Below are positions 1 to 10,756 of a stretch of 64,000 nucleotides of DNA, one piece after another; position 1 is the first letter of the stretch, and each line of letters begins with the position of its first letter. The notes below the pieces were generated by a model, which made no database searches, had not been told where the DNA came from, and saw only the letters and a list, made by a program, of their open reading frames with translations. The position numbers and the translations under genes are program-made. The DNA comes from Myxococcales bacterium. GTDB taxonomy: Bacteria > Myxococcota_A > Polyangia > Polyangiales > JAFGIB01. The stretch spans positions 1 through 64,000 of the forward strand of contig JAOUOP010000048.1 of the NCBI GenBank assembly GCA_029880325.1. Direction: 5' to 3'.

Positions 1-558
1 CGGCTCCGCAAGGGTCAGCTCGAAAGCGAGCGCGCCCGGCTGGTCGAGGCGGTCAAGCTCGGCGGCGGCGAGCTGAAGGTGCTCGTAGACGAGATGAAGC
101 GTGTCGAGGGCGACCTCACAGCGCTGGAGGAGCAGATCGCCGTCGCCCAGGCCCGGCTTCAGCCGCTGCTGCTACCGAACGCAAAAGCCGTGGAGGACTT
201 CGTCGTGGGGCGGGATTCCATCTTCGAGGGTGACCAGGCGAGGGACCGGCAGTTCCTGGAGCGCGTACTGGAGGGCATCTTCGTCTACGCCGACGGGACC
301 ATCGTGCTGCGGTTCCAGCAGGACTCCCTCTTCGCCCCTGTGCGGGCCTACGAGTTCCACCCGGACCGAGCCTTCGAGCGCGGCACGGTGGCCGACAGGT
401 GGTTCCATGGCCTGAACAGCGGCCACGCGGCCGGCCTCGCGAAGGTTTTCGAGGGTGCCGAGCTGCGGGTCGTGGAACAAAAAGGCGGGCCCCGCTTTCG
501 CCTTTCGGCTTTGCGGAGCCCGCCGTTACATACCGTTAGCGTCCCCAGGGGGATTTGA
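1..558 (+). CDS. Serine recombinase, C-terminal part (5' end outside window)
   Basis: An open frame enters from the window edge (RLRKGQLESERARLVEAVK...). It codes for a charged coiled-coil segment, then a compact tail with FLERVLEGIFVYADGTIVLRF. This arrangement resembles the coiled-coil and C-terminal part of large serine recombinases. The catalytic Ser domain would lie to the left, so the family call is inference. A GTG at 79 is only an internal codon. The frame reads through the opposite-strand tRNA terminator (476-524), and its TGA at 556-558 lies inside the tRNA-Glu gene. The last roughly 25 residues may therefore be read-through of chromosomal sequence after integration or decay, not original protein. 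It probably marks the edge of an integrated element lying to the left. Confidence 0.55.
   Translation, partial: RLRKGQLESERARLVEAVKLGGGELKVLVDEMKRVEGDLTALEEQIAVAQARLQPLLLPNAKAVEDFVVGRDSIFEGDQARDRQFLERVLEGIFVYADGTIVLRFQQDSLFAPVRAYEFHPDRAFERGTVADRWFHGLNSGHAAGLAKVFEGAELRVVEQKGGPRFRLSALRSPPLHTVSVPRGI
476..524 (-). terminator. Rho-independent terminator of the tRNA-Lys/tRNA-Glu operon
   Basis: Read on the minus strand, a GGCGGGC/GCCCGCC stem (arms at 518-524 and 484-490) closes a GC-rich loop that can pair further. A run of five T residues then TTTTTGTT follows at 483-476. It sits about 15 nt beyond the 3' end of tRNA-Glu, where a tRNA operon terminator is expected. It lies inside the opposite-strand recombinase frame. 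Confidence 0.7.
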
Positions 559-613
559 ACCCCCGTCGCCGGCGTGAAAAGCCGGTATCCTAGGCCAACT
601 AGATGATGGGGAC
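540..613 (-). tRNA. tRNA-Glu (anticodon TTC)
   Basis: Reverse complement folds as a cloverleaf. The acceptor GTCCCCA pairs with TGGGGAC, the T arm contains GGTTCAAATCC, and the anticodon stem CCGGC/GCCGG encloses the loop TTTTCAC with anticodon TTC. The discriminator is G and CCA is not encoded. It is the second gene of an operon after tRNA-Lys. Its 3' end coincides with the stop codon region of the recombinase frame, making it a candidate attachment site. Confidence 0.93.
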
Positions 614-630
614 AGAAGCTTGTTTCGGGG

Positions 631-703
631 TGGGCCGTCAGGGGCTCGAACCCTGGACCGTCGGGTTAAAAGCCCGCTGCTCTGCCGACTGAGCTAACGG
701 CCC
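631..703 (-). tRNA. tRNA-Lys (anticodon TTT)
   Basis: Reverse complement gives a full cloverleaf. The acceptor GGGCCGT pairs with ACGGCCC, the D arm is AGCTCAGTCGGCAGAGC, and the anticodon loop CTTTTAA between CGGG stems has anticodon TTT. The T arm is GGTTCGAGCCC and the discriminator is A. CCA is not encoded. It is the first gene of a two-tRNA operon, 17 nt before tRNA-Glu. A hairpin-prone leader (705-728) lies between promoter and tRNA. Confidence 0.95.
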
Positions 704-733
704 GGACCTGCCTCGCTGGGGCCAGGTCGGGGG

Positions 734-762
734 TTCTTAGCAATCGCTCCGGGTAGCGTCAA
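734..762 (-). promoter_or_regulatory. Promoter of the tRNA-Lys/tRNA-Glu operon
   Basis: On the minus strand TTGACG (762-757), a 17-nt spacer and TAAGAA (739-734) precede tRNA-Lys by about 30 nt. The same layout (near-TTGACA, 17 nt, TAnGAA/TAAGTA) stands before the tRNA-Gln and tRNA-Asp genes in this window, which supports all three. Confidence 0.7.
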
Positions 763-795
763 GTAAGCCAAATGACTGCTAAATGTGGTTTGTTT

Positions 796-1470
796 TCAGG
801 AGTCGCCGAAGAGGCCCGCGGTGAAGCGGGCCCTGAGGTAGAAGCCGCGGGGGAGGGTGGCGGTTGGGGCGCCAGCTTCGTCGTGGGCCCGTTCGCGGAT
901 GCCCGCGTGGGCGGCTTTGGGGCGGATTTGGAGGTAGCGGCCCCGGTGGGCCGTGAGGTTTTCGAATTCGCCGCAGGCGATGTGGCCGACAAGTGTTTCC
1001 CAGTCTTCCCGTAGGATGCGCTCCTGCTCCGGGCTGGGGGACCAGATCCGGGCCGCTCCGATGCGGCGGTTGGGCAGGGGTAGATCTGGGGCGGATTCGA
1101 TGGGGACCCACAGGACGCGGGCGAGTTTGCGCCTGACGCGCGAGCTTTCCCAATACGCTGTCTCCATGTCCGCCAGCCGAATGCTGCAGACGAAGGTGGA
1201 TTCGCGCGGGCGGCCCCGCCGGTCGAGGGGGATGCTTTTGAGCTCGATGCCGAGCTGGCGGAAGTCGGGTTCGGGGGCGCCGTGGGCGTCCGCTGCCAGC
1301 GCCCGCTCGAGCAGGCGGCCAGCCAGGCCCTTGCTGCGGCGGGGGTCTTCGGGGATGGTGATGGCGAGGGCTTGGGCGAGCTCGCCCAAGGTGCGGCCGG
1401 CCAGGGCGCTGGCCCGCTCCAGCAGTTCGGCTTCGCTGCGCGGGGGGCGCTCGATTTCCAGGGCTTGCAC
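796..1470 (-). CDS. mutH: DNA mismatch repair endonuclease MutH
   Basis: 224 residues, the length of classical MutH (about 229). MutH nicks the unmethylated strand at hemimethylated GATC when activated by MutS and MutL. The catalytic D-x6-E-x-K is intact (D69, E76, K78 in DFRQLGIELK). Further family blocks are present: GRPRESTFVC, RRKLARVLWVPIES, YLQIRPKAA and LPRGFYL near the C-terminus. This full-length colinearity argues for MutH over a Sau3AI-like restriction enzyme of the same fold. GTG start. It lies 12 nt after dnaE on the same strand and is almost certainly co-transcribed with it. No mutS, mutL or dam gene is in the window. MutH is known chiefly from gammaproteobacteria, so its presence here is notable. 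Confidence 0.92.
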   Translation of the reverse strand: MQALEIERPPRSEAELLERASALAGRTLGELAQALAITIPEDPRRSKGLAGRLLERALAADAHGAPEPDFRQLGIELKSIPLDRRGRPRESTFVCSIRLADMETAYWESSRVRRKLARVLWVPIESAPDLPLPNRRIGAARIWSPSPEQERILREDWETLVGHIACGEFENLTAHRGRYLQIRPKAAHAGIRERAHDEAGAPTATLPRGFYLRARFTAGLFGDS

Positions 1471-1482
1471 GCCGTCTCGCGC

Positions 1483-5127
<3,645 letters not shown>

Positions 5128-5373
5128 CGACCCTCGCTTCGGGCGCGCCCTGGGGCGCGGCGGACCCGATCTGGTACCAGAGGGGCCGGGCGACCTCCAT
5201 GCAAATCGGCGCGGCCAGGGGGCTCAGGGCAACGCCGGGCTAGGGTGCTCGGCGGCTGCGGCGAGGGGGGTGGTCGGGCTGCGCGCGCAGCGCTACACCG
5301 GGCGACCGAGGGCACCTGGCCGCCAAGTGGGCGGATCGATTGGCTTTGGGGCGCGTGGGGGCGCCCCGGGCCT

Positions 5374-5718
5374 TCAGTTGGCCGCCGCTTTGGCGCGCTT
5401 GACGCCCGCCCTGTACAGCTCGTAGAGGCGCGGCGTCGGGAAGCGCTCCAGGGACTTTTTGTAGTCGGCGTCCTTGGCCCGCTTGGCGCCTTCGGCGATC
5501 GCCTCGATTAGCTTTTCGCGGCTGCCGAAGCGCTCCTTGACCGCGCTGAGTACCTCGTGGAGGTGCAGCAGCTTGCGGTTGGAGATCAGGCCGAGGCCCT
5601 TTTCGCTGTTGACGCGGTCGAGCCAGAGGTCATCGCTGATTAGCGATTGCACCGCCGCTACCAGCGAAGCCTTGTCATTGAAGCGCTCTTTTACGGTCTG
5701 AATCGGGGATTTACGCAT
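5374..5718 (-). CDS. Small conserved-looking protein with a duplicated VKERF motif
   Basis: 114 residues, basic, predicted all-helical, no signal peptide or membrane segment. I do not recognise the family. Two related segments are visible: TVKERFNDKASLVAAV near the N-terminus and AVKERFGSREKLIEAI in the middle, which suggests an internal duplication of a helical hairpin. ATG start. It is separated from dnaE (upstream on the same strand is non-coding) by about 250 nt, and a GC-rich hairpin at 5348-5367 follows its stop without a U tract. The codon and base composition are like its neighbours, which supports a real gene. Function unknown. Confidence 0.7.
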   Translation of the reverse strand: MRKSPIQTVKERFNDKASLVAAVQSLISDDLWLDRVNSEKGLGLISNRKLLHLHEVLSAVKERFGSREKLIEAIAEGAKRAKDADYKKSLERFPTPRLYELYRAGVKRAKAAAN

Positions 5719-5883
5719 GGCTCAAGCCACTCCATCGGTCGCCGGTCGGATTTGGGGCGGGGTAGGTAGCACGGGTTGTGCGCGGTGCCAAGCCAGGGGT
5801 GACGCCCGCAAGCGGCGCAGTCCGGGCGGGCGGGGCCGCGCGGGCGGTGCTATAGCCTGCCGCGTCCACGAGAGGAGGCTTCC

Positions 5884-7356
5884 ATGACCCCGCCCTACCT
5901 TCGCGTCAACTCCGCGGTGGCAGCGCTGCTGCTGGGTATTGCCCTGTGCCGTCCGACTGCGGCCCAGGAGCCTGCCGCTGAAGTCCCGGCGCTGGTGCCG
6001 ACGCCCACGGTCGCCCCCGCGCCACAGGCCCCGCCGAACCCCCCGAGCGGGAGCTTTCAGCTTGCCGAGGCGCTGCGCGGCGCCGGGCAACCGCTCAGTT
6101 CGGACCAGGCGGCAGAGTTGGCAAAGCAGGCGGCGCCCTCGCTCGCGGCCGCCCGCGCCAGCGGTGACCAGGCGCGCGCCGCCGCCCGTGAAGCGCTGGT
6201 GGCGGCCTATCCGCGGCTCGATCTCGAGGCCCGCTACACGCGCGTCCAGCAGCTCCGCAACCGCTTTCGCATCGACTTCACCGAGGGGCCCTTTGCGGGC
6301 GAGGTGCTGGCGGGCGAATCGGCCCAGCCCCTGGCCGACCAGTACAACCTCCAGGCACAGCTGAGCTACGGCGTCAGCGATCTGTTCTTCCAGGTGCTGC
6401 CGCGCTACCGGGCAGCCGAGCGTGCCGCCGAAGCCGAGCGTCACAGCCAGCGCGCGGGCGAGCTGGGGGTGCGTCTGGCGGCCAAGGAGGCCTACTACAG
6501 TTATGCCCGGGCGCGCGCGGCCAAGCTGGTGGTCGACAGCGCGCTCGAGCAGACCCTGGCGCAGAAGCGCGACGTCGACGCCCAGGTTGCCGCCGGTGCC
6601 GTCGCCCGCGTGGAGCAGATGCGCGCCGAGGCGGGCGTGGCCGCCGCCCGCGTGTCCGTGGCGCGCGCCGCCGCCGCCCTGGCGCGCGCGCGCGTGGCCC
6701 TGCGCACGCTGCTGGGGCAGCCGGGAGAGGGGGAATACGCCCTGGTCGAGGACCTGGAGGCGCCGTTGCCGGCCGCCGAGCCACCCGAGCAGCTCTTTGG
6801 GCAGGCCCTGCAGCGGCGTTCGGAGCTCAAGGCGCTCGAGGCCCTGGCCGACGCCCGCGATCTGCAGCGCGGGGCCCACGGCGCCGATCGCTATCCGAAA
6901 CTCTCGGTGGGCGCCGTCTACGACCTGGGCAACCCCAACCTGCGCGTGGCGGCCTTCGAGCGCGAGTGGCGCGGGTCCTGGTCGCTGATGGGCATGCTTC
7001 GGTGGTCGCCCAATGACGCTTTCGCTGGCGATGCCCGTCGCGACCAGGTGGGCGCCGATCTGGCGCGGCTGCGGGCCGACCTTTCGGCCCTGCGCGACAG
7101 CCTGCGCGTCGAGGTCCGCGGCGCCTACGAGGACCACGAGGCCGCGCGCAGCGCCATGGAGGCGGCCCAGGCGGGGATCGTGGCCGCCGAGGAGAGCTAC
7201 CGGGTGCGTCGCGAGCAGTTCCGGGCCGGCGCCGCCGTGGTCAGCGATCTGGTCGACGCCGAGCTGGAGCTGCGCCAGGCGAGGCTGCAGCTGGTGGACG
7301 CCGCCATCGACGCCCGCATCGCCCGGGCCCGCCTCGACCGCGCCATTGAACGATGA
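5884..7356 (+). CDS. TolC-family outer membrane channel protein
   Basis: 490 residues. An N-terminal signal peptide (hydrophobic SAVAALLLGIAL, likely cleavage after TAA near residue 27) precedes a Pro-rich linker. Long Ala/Arg/Glu-rich coiled-coil helices follow, with two similar halves typical of the outer membrane efflux protein (OEP) fold. Such proteins form a trimeric outer-membrane channel and periplasmic tunnel for RND, ABC or MFS exporters. GAGAGGAGG lies just before the ATG, an excellent ribosome binding site that fixes the start. No adaptor or inner-membrane pump gene adjoins it, so the export partner and substrate are unknown. The next genes are tRNAs with their own promoter. Confidence 0.88.
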   Translation: MTPPYLRVNSAVAALLLGIALCRPTAAQEPAAEVPALVPTPTVAPAPQAPPNPPSGSFQLAEALRGAGQPLSSDQAAELAKQAAPSLAAARASGDQARAAAREALVAAYPRLDLEARYTRVQQLRNRFRIDFTEGPFAGEVLAGESAQPLADQYNLQAQLSYGVSDLFFQVLPRYRAAERAAEAERHSQRAGELGVRLAAKEAYYSYARARAAKLVVDSALEQTLAQKRDVDAQVAAGAVARVEQMRAEAGVAAARVSVARAAAALARARVALRTLLGQPGEGEYALVEDLEAPLPAAEPPEQLFGQALQRRSELKALEALADARDLQRGAHGADRYPKLSVGAVYDLGNPNLRVAAFEREWRGSWSLMGMLRWSPNDAFAGDARRDQVGADLARLRADLSALRDSLRVEVRGAYEDHEAARSAMEAAQAGIVAAEESYRVRREQFRAGAAVVSDLVDAELELRQARLQLVDAAIDARIARARLDRAIER

Positions 7357-7370
7357 AGTGTCGCCTTTGC

Positions 7371-7399
7371 TTGACAGCGATCCCCGCGGAGCCTAAGTA
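7371..7399 (+). promoter_or_regulatory. Promoter of the tRNA-Gln/tRNA-Glu operon
   Basis: TTGACA (7371-7376), a 17-nt spacer and TAAGTA (7394-7399) lie 14 nt before the tRNA. They are followed by a GC-rich stretch (TGCGCCC) that resembles the discriminator of stringently controlled stable-RNA promoters. Stringent control itself is inference. Confidence 0.75.
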
Positions 7400-7412
7400 T
7401 GCGCCCTCGTTT

Positions 7413-7483
7413 TCGGGGATCGTCTAATGGTAGGACTCCAGATTCTGGTTCTGGCTATCTAGGTTCGAATCCTAGTCCCCGAG
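7413..7483 (+). tRNA. tRNA-Gln (anticodon CTG)
   Basis: The acceptor TCGGGGA pairs with TCCCCGA. The anticodon arm CCAGA/TCTGG has loop TTCTGGT, anticodon CTG. The T arm is CTAGGTTCGAATCCTAG. It has U1-A72 and a G discriminator, the classical tRNA-Gln identity elements. CCA is not fully encoded. First gene of a two-tRNA operon. Confidence 0.92.
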
Positions 7484-7505
7484 CAAGGTTCTCTGACGCG
7501 ACTTC

Positions 7506-7581
7506 GGCCCCATCGTCTAGTGGTTTAGGACATCGGCCTCTCACGCCGGTAACACGGGTTCGAATCCCGTTGGGGTCACCA
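7506..7581 (+). tRNA. tRNA-Glu (anticodon CTC)
   Basis: The acceptor GGCCCCA pairs with TGGGGTC (one G-T). The anticodon stem CGGC/GCCG has loop CTCTCAC, anticodon CTC. The T arm is ACGGGTTCGAATCCCGT, the discriminator is A, and CCA is encoded. It lies 22 nt behind tRNA-Gln and 9 nt before a strong terminator. The window therefore holds both Glu isoacceptors (TTC and CTC). Confidence 0.95.
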
Positions 7582-7590
7582 GAGAACAGG

Positions 7591-7627
7591 GCCCGCTCGC
7601 AATATCCGCGGGCGGGCTCATTTTTTT
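7591..7627 (+). terminator. Rho-independent terminator of the tRNA-Gln/tRNA-Glu operon
   Basis: The stem GCCCGC (7591-7596) with GCGGGC (7612-7617) is followed by TCA and a run of seven T residues (7621-7627). This is a clear intrinsic terminator. Confidence 0.85.
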
Positions 7628-7649
7628 CCGGTTCCGTGGTGGGCGGTCG

Positions 7650-8255
7650 GTGTCGAGTTTGCTCCCCCAGGATTTCTATGCGCGCGATGCCCTGGAGGTG
7701 GCGCGCGATCTGCTGGGTAAGCGCATTCGCCACGGCAAGGTGGAGCTGCGCATCACCGAGGTGGAGGCCTACCGGGCCGAGGGGGATAGCGCCAACCACT
7801 GCCGCATGGGGCGCACGGCGCGCAATGCGCCCATGTGGGGGCCGCCAGGGCACGCCTACGTCTACCTCTGCTATGGGATGCACCAGATGCTCAATCTGGT
7901 GACCGATCCCGAGGGCCGCGGGGCGGCGGTGCTGATTCGCAGCTGCGAGCCCCTGCGCGGGCACGCAGAGGTGGCCGCTCGGCGCGGCGGGCGCACGCAG
8001 CCCAGCTCCCTGGCCGGGCCCGGCAAGGTGGGAGCCGCCCTGGCCATCGACACCGGCTTCAGTGGCCAGGCCCTGTTTCGTCCAGGAGGTCTGAGTGTGC
8101 TGGACGGTCCGGTGCCGGAGGCGATCCTGGTGGGCCCGCGCGTGGGCATCGACTACGCCGATGTGCGCGATCGCGAGGCGCCCTATCGTCTGGCGTTGGC
8201 CGGCAGTCCCTGGGTTTCGCAGCGTCGGAGCCTTTCGCTCCGCAAGGGCCGCTGA
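7650..8255 (+). CDS. mpg: 3-methyladenine DNA glycosylase, AAG/MPG family
   Basis: 201 residues, the usual bacterial length. The enzyme excises alkylated purines (3-methyladenine, hypoxanthine and others) to start base-excision repair. The catalytic Glu block RITEVEAY, the tyrosine-rich YVYLCYGMHQMLNLVT and the VLIRSCEPL block are all intact. The C-terminal LAGPGKVGAALAID segment is also present. GTG start, chosen because the N-terminus SSLLPQDFYARDALEVARDLLGK aligns with the family from this point. It follows the tRNA terminator by 22 nt and must have its own promoter. Its stop is immediately adjacent to the convergent stop of the next gene, with no space between. Confidence 0.93.
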   Translation: MSSLLPQDFYARDALEVARDLLGKRIRHGKVELRITEVEAYRAEGDSANHCRMGRTARNAPMWGPPGHAYVYLCYGMHQMLNLVTDPEGRGAAVLIRSCEPLRGHAEVAARRGGRTQPSSLAGPGKVGAALAIDTGFSGQALFRPGGLSVLDGPVPEAILVGPRVGIDYADVRDREAPYRLALAGSPWVSQRRSLSLRKGR

Positions 8256-8753
8256 TCAGCTGGTGCCGGCGTCCCAGTTGGCTTTGATCTGCTTGAAGGC
8301 TTCGATCGCGTCGGCGCTGAGGTCGAGCGCGCCCTCGGCGACCAGCCGCTCGTGCAGCTTGCGCGGGTCCTTGTCCCAGTCCTTCGGGACGTCGAATTGC
8401 ACGGTGAAGGGGACGCCGCCAAGCAAGCCCTGTTCCTCCAGGGCCCACAGCACCTCGGCTGCCAGGAATTGACCGGCCACTCCGCGGTAGCGGGCGTCGA
8501 GGCTGAGCGAGAGCGGGAAGACGTCGTAGACGGTGACCTGGGTCGGCGGGATCTGTAGGTGTTTGCGCAGGGCCGAGAAGGCCGCCGGCGCGATCGGTAG
8601 CTCCACCAGGTCGATGCCTGCGGTTTGGTGTTGGGCGGCGGCTGCGAAGGCACGCTCCATGGCGTCGCCGTGACCGACGGTGATGGCGGCCGGGCGCGCG
8701 GAAGCGTCGCAGATCGCGGTCAAGATCAAGAAAGGTGGGGACGCGTCAGCCAT
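8256..8753 (-). CDS. Hypothetical protein, soluble, 165 residues
   Basis: I do not recognise this protein. It has no signal peptide, no membrane segment and few cysteines. It looks like a compact alpha/beta protein (LILTAICDASARPAAITVGHG, then VTVYDVFPLSLSLDARYRG) with a charged helical C-terminus (KDPRKLHERL, AIEAFKQIKANWD). ATG start. It converges on mpg with no gap between stops and diverges from the Sua5/YciO gene across about 130 nt. Third-position GC bias is like the surrounding genes, supporting a genuine coding region. Function unknown. Confidence 0.65.
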   Translation of the reverse strand: MADASPPFLILTAICDASARPAAITVGHGDAMERAFAAAAQHQTAGIDLVELPIAPAAFSALRKHLQIPPTQVTVYDVFPLSLSLDARYRGVAGQFLAAEVLWALEEQGLLGGVPFTVQFDVPKDWDKDPRKLHERLVAEGALDLSADAIEAFKQIKANWDAGTS

Positions 8754-8886
8754 GGGCGATTCCTGGGCACAAACGGGTCAGTGCGCAGGACCGTGTCGGA
8801 AAGCAGAGCCCATGGCAAGCCCCCCGTGATCCCGCGCGTGTGCTCCATTGCAAGCGCCGCCATTTCTGCCAAGGTTCGTGCCCCCG

Positions 8887-9489
8887 ATGCTGTTGCCCAT
8901 CAATCCGCGCCATCCGGAGCCGCGCAAGATCAGCCGAGTCGTCGAATGTCTGCGACGCGGCGAGGTGATCGCCTATCCGACCGATACCGTCTACGGCCTC
9001 GGCTGCGACATCGGCAACAAGCGCGCCACCGAGCGCATCTACCGCATGAAGGGCATGGATAAGGGGCAGCTGCTGTCGTTCGTGTGCCCGGACCTCGCCG
9101 ACATCGCGCGCTACGGTATCGTCGAGGACTGGGCCTATCGCATCATGCGCAGGCTGGTGCCCGGACCCTACACCTTCGTTTTGACCGCCACCCGCGAGGT
9201 GCCCAAGACCCTGCGCATGAAGCGCAAGACCGTCGGCATTCGCGTGCCCGACCATCCCGTGGCGCTGGCCCTGGCGCGCGAGCTGGGCAATCCCGTGGCC
9301 TCGACCAGTGCCTCCATCGATGGCGAGATCCTGCACGATCCGCGCGAGATCGAGCAGCGCTTTCGGGATCTCGATCTGGTACTCGACAGCGATGAGGGCG
9401 CGGGCCTGGAGCCGTCGACGATCCTGGACCTGAGCGAGGGCGAGCCGCGCGTGGTGCGCATGGGCGCCGGGGCCGTCGACTTTCTCTGA
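8887..9489 (+). CDS. Sua5/YciO/YrdC-family protein (L-threonylcarbamoyladenylate synthase type)
   Basis: 200 residues. Proteins of this fold make threonylcarbamoyl-AMP from Thr, bicarbonate and ATP for the t6A37 modification of ANN-decoding tRNAs. The hallmark VIAYPTDTVYGLGCDIGN near residue 28 and the KGMDKGQLLSF block fit the family. So do the PGPYTFVL block, VGIRVPDHPVA and the S/T-rich VASTSASI. The KGMDK...F variant and the length point to the YciO branch, whose role in t6A synthesis is less certain than that of TsaC or Sua5. I chose the ATG at 8887 because the conserved domain starts shortly after it; an in-frame GTG at 8848 gives 13 extra residues. It converges on coaBC with a 3-nt gap. 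Confidence 0.85.
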   Translation: MLLPINPRHPEPRKISRVVECLRRGEVIAYPTDTVYGLGCDIGNKRATERIYRMKGMDKGQLLSFVCPDLADIARYGIVEDWAYRIMRRLVPGPYTFVLTATREVPKTLRMKRKTVGIRVPDHPVALALARELGNPVASTSASIDGEILHDPREIEQRFRDLDLVLDSDEGAGLEPSTILDLSEGEPRVVRMGAGAVDFL

Positions 9490-9492
9490 TGC

Positions 9493-10725
9493 CTAACTCT
9501 TGGTTGTGGACGCCTCGGCGGCCTCGAGGCGCTCGGCAGCGCAGTCGAGGATGCGTGCGGCGGCTTCCAGCTTGCTTCCCGGCGGCAGCACCTCGTCGTT
9601 TTCCTCGCTCACCAGCGTGACCTGGGTGTCGTCGCGGCCGAAGCCCACGGCCGCTTCGTTGGCGACGATCAGGTCGGCGCCCTTGCTGCGCAGCTTGCCG
9701 CGCGCGTAGTTCAAGACGTCGTGGGTTTCCATGGCGAAGCCGATGAGCACCGGCAGCGCGCCCTTCCGCGCGGCGCCGAGTCCGGCCAGGATGTCCGGGT
9801 TTTTCACCAGCTCGATGCGCATCTCGGCGCCCTTGTCGGCCTTCTTGAGCTTCTGTTCGGCGATTTCGGCGGGCCGGTAGTCGGCGACCGCAGCGGACAT
9901 GATCAGGATGTGGCAGTCACCGACGAGGCTTTCGATGGCGCTCTGCATGTCGCGGGCCGAGCGCACGGAATGCAGCTCGGCGCCTTCGGGGGGCGCGATG
10001 CGCGTGGGGCCGGCCACCAGGCTGACGCGGGCGCCGCGGGCCACGGCGACGCGCGCCAGAGCAAAGCCCATGCGACCGCTCGAGTGATTGCTGATGAAGC
10101 GCACCGGGTCGATGTCTTCTTGGGTGGGCCCCGCGCTGATCACCACATGGCGGCCGGTCAGGGGGCGCGCCTGCTCGGGCGCGCGGGCCGTCGCGATGGC
10201 TTGCTCGACGGCGTCGGCGATGGTCTCTGCGCCGGCCAGGCGACCCCAACCGCTTTCGCCGCTGGCGAGCGGTCCGCGCACCGGGCCCACAAGTTGCATC
10301 CCGTCTTTTTGTAGCCGCTCGGCGTTGCGCTGGGTCGCGGGCGAAAGCCACATGCGCTCGTGCATCGCCGGCGCCAAAAGCCTGGGGCCATTCATGCAGC
10401 TGAGGGTGGCCAGCACCACGTCGTCTGCCATGCCGGCGCAGACACGCGCCATCAGGTTGGCCGTGGCGGGCGCTATCACCATGGCGTCGGCCCACTCCGA
10501 CAGCTCCACGTGCACCTCGCCCGGGTAGCCGGGATCCCAAAGGTCGGTGATGGCGGCCCGCCCGGTGATGCCGCCGAAGGTGGGGGCGCCGATGAAGCGG
10601 GTGGCACTCGGGGTGAGCAGCACGCGCAGCTCGGCCCCGCGTCGACCCAGCTCGCGCGCCAGCATGACGGCTTTGTAGGCTGCGATGCCGCCGCCCACGC
10701 CCAATACGATCTTGGTGCCCTTCAT
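9493..10725 (-). CDS. coaBC: Bifunctional phosphopantothenoylcysteine decarboxylase / phosphopantothenate-cysteine ligase
   Basis: 410 residues; catalyses two steps of coenzyme A synthesis. The N-terminal flavoprotein domain (CoaC) has GGGIAAYKA, APATANLMA and the active-site-region motif APAMHERMW. The C-terminal ligase domain (CoaB) has SAGPTQEDIDPVRFISNHSSG and the NDI-like end VKNPDIL...GFAMET. Compared with Escherichia coli, the motif Asn is His (PAMH) and the flap Cys is Ser (ASGESGWGR). From memory, actinobacterial enzymes show similar changes, so this need not mean loss of function. The start at 10725 (MKGTKIVLGVGGG) is preferred over the upstream ATG at 10812, which would overlap the VanW gene and add 29 non-conserved Arg-rich residues. 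Confidence 0.95.
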   Translation of the reverse strand: MKGTKIVLGVGGGIAAYKAVMLARELGRRGAELRVLLTPSATRFIGAPTFGGITGRAAITDLWDPGYPGEVHVELSEWADAMVIAPATANLMARVCAGMADDVVLATLSCMNGPRLLAPAMHERMWLSPATQRNAERLQKDGMQLVGPVRGPLASGESGWGRLAGAETIADAVEQAIATARAPEQARPLTGRHVVISAGPTQEDIDPVRFISNHSSGRMGFALARVAVARGARVSLVAGPTRIAPPEGAELHSVRSARDMQSAIESLVGDCHILIMSAAVADYRPAEIAEQKLKKADKGAEMRIELVKNPDILAGLGAARKGALPVLIGFAMETHDVLNYARGKLRSKGADLIVANEAAVGFGRDDTQVTLVSEENDEVLPPGSKLEAAARILDCAAERLEAAEASTTKS

Positions 10726-10756
10726 CTTTGCCGATCTACCACGACTCGAACGGCGC

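Noticed and set aside
5348..5367. Terminator hairpin after the small unknown gene
   Set aside because: The stem GGGGCGC/GCGCCCC is perfect, but neither strand has a T run, and such stems are common in GC-rich spacers.
5722..7137. 471-residue minus-strand frame opposite the TolC-like gene
   Set aside because: Arg/Gly/His-rich shadow with no family resemblance; the plus strand encodes a recognisable OEP protein with a signal peptide.
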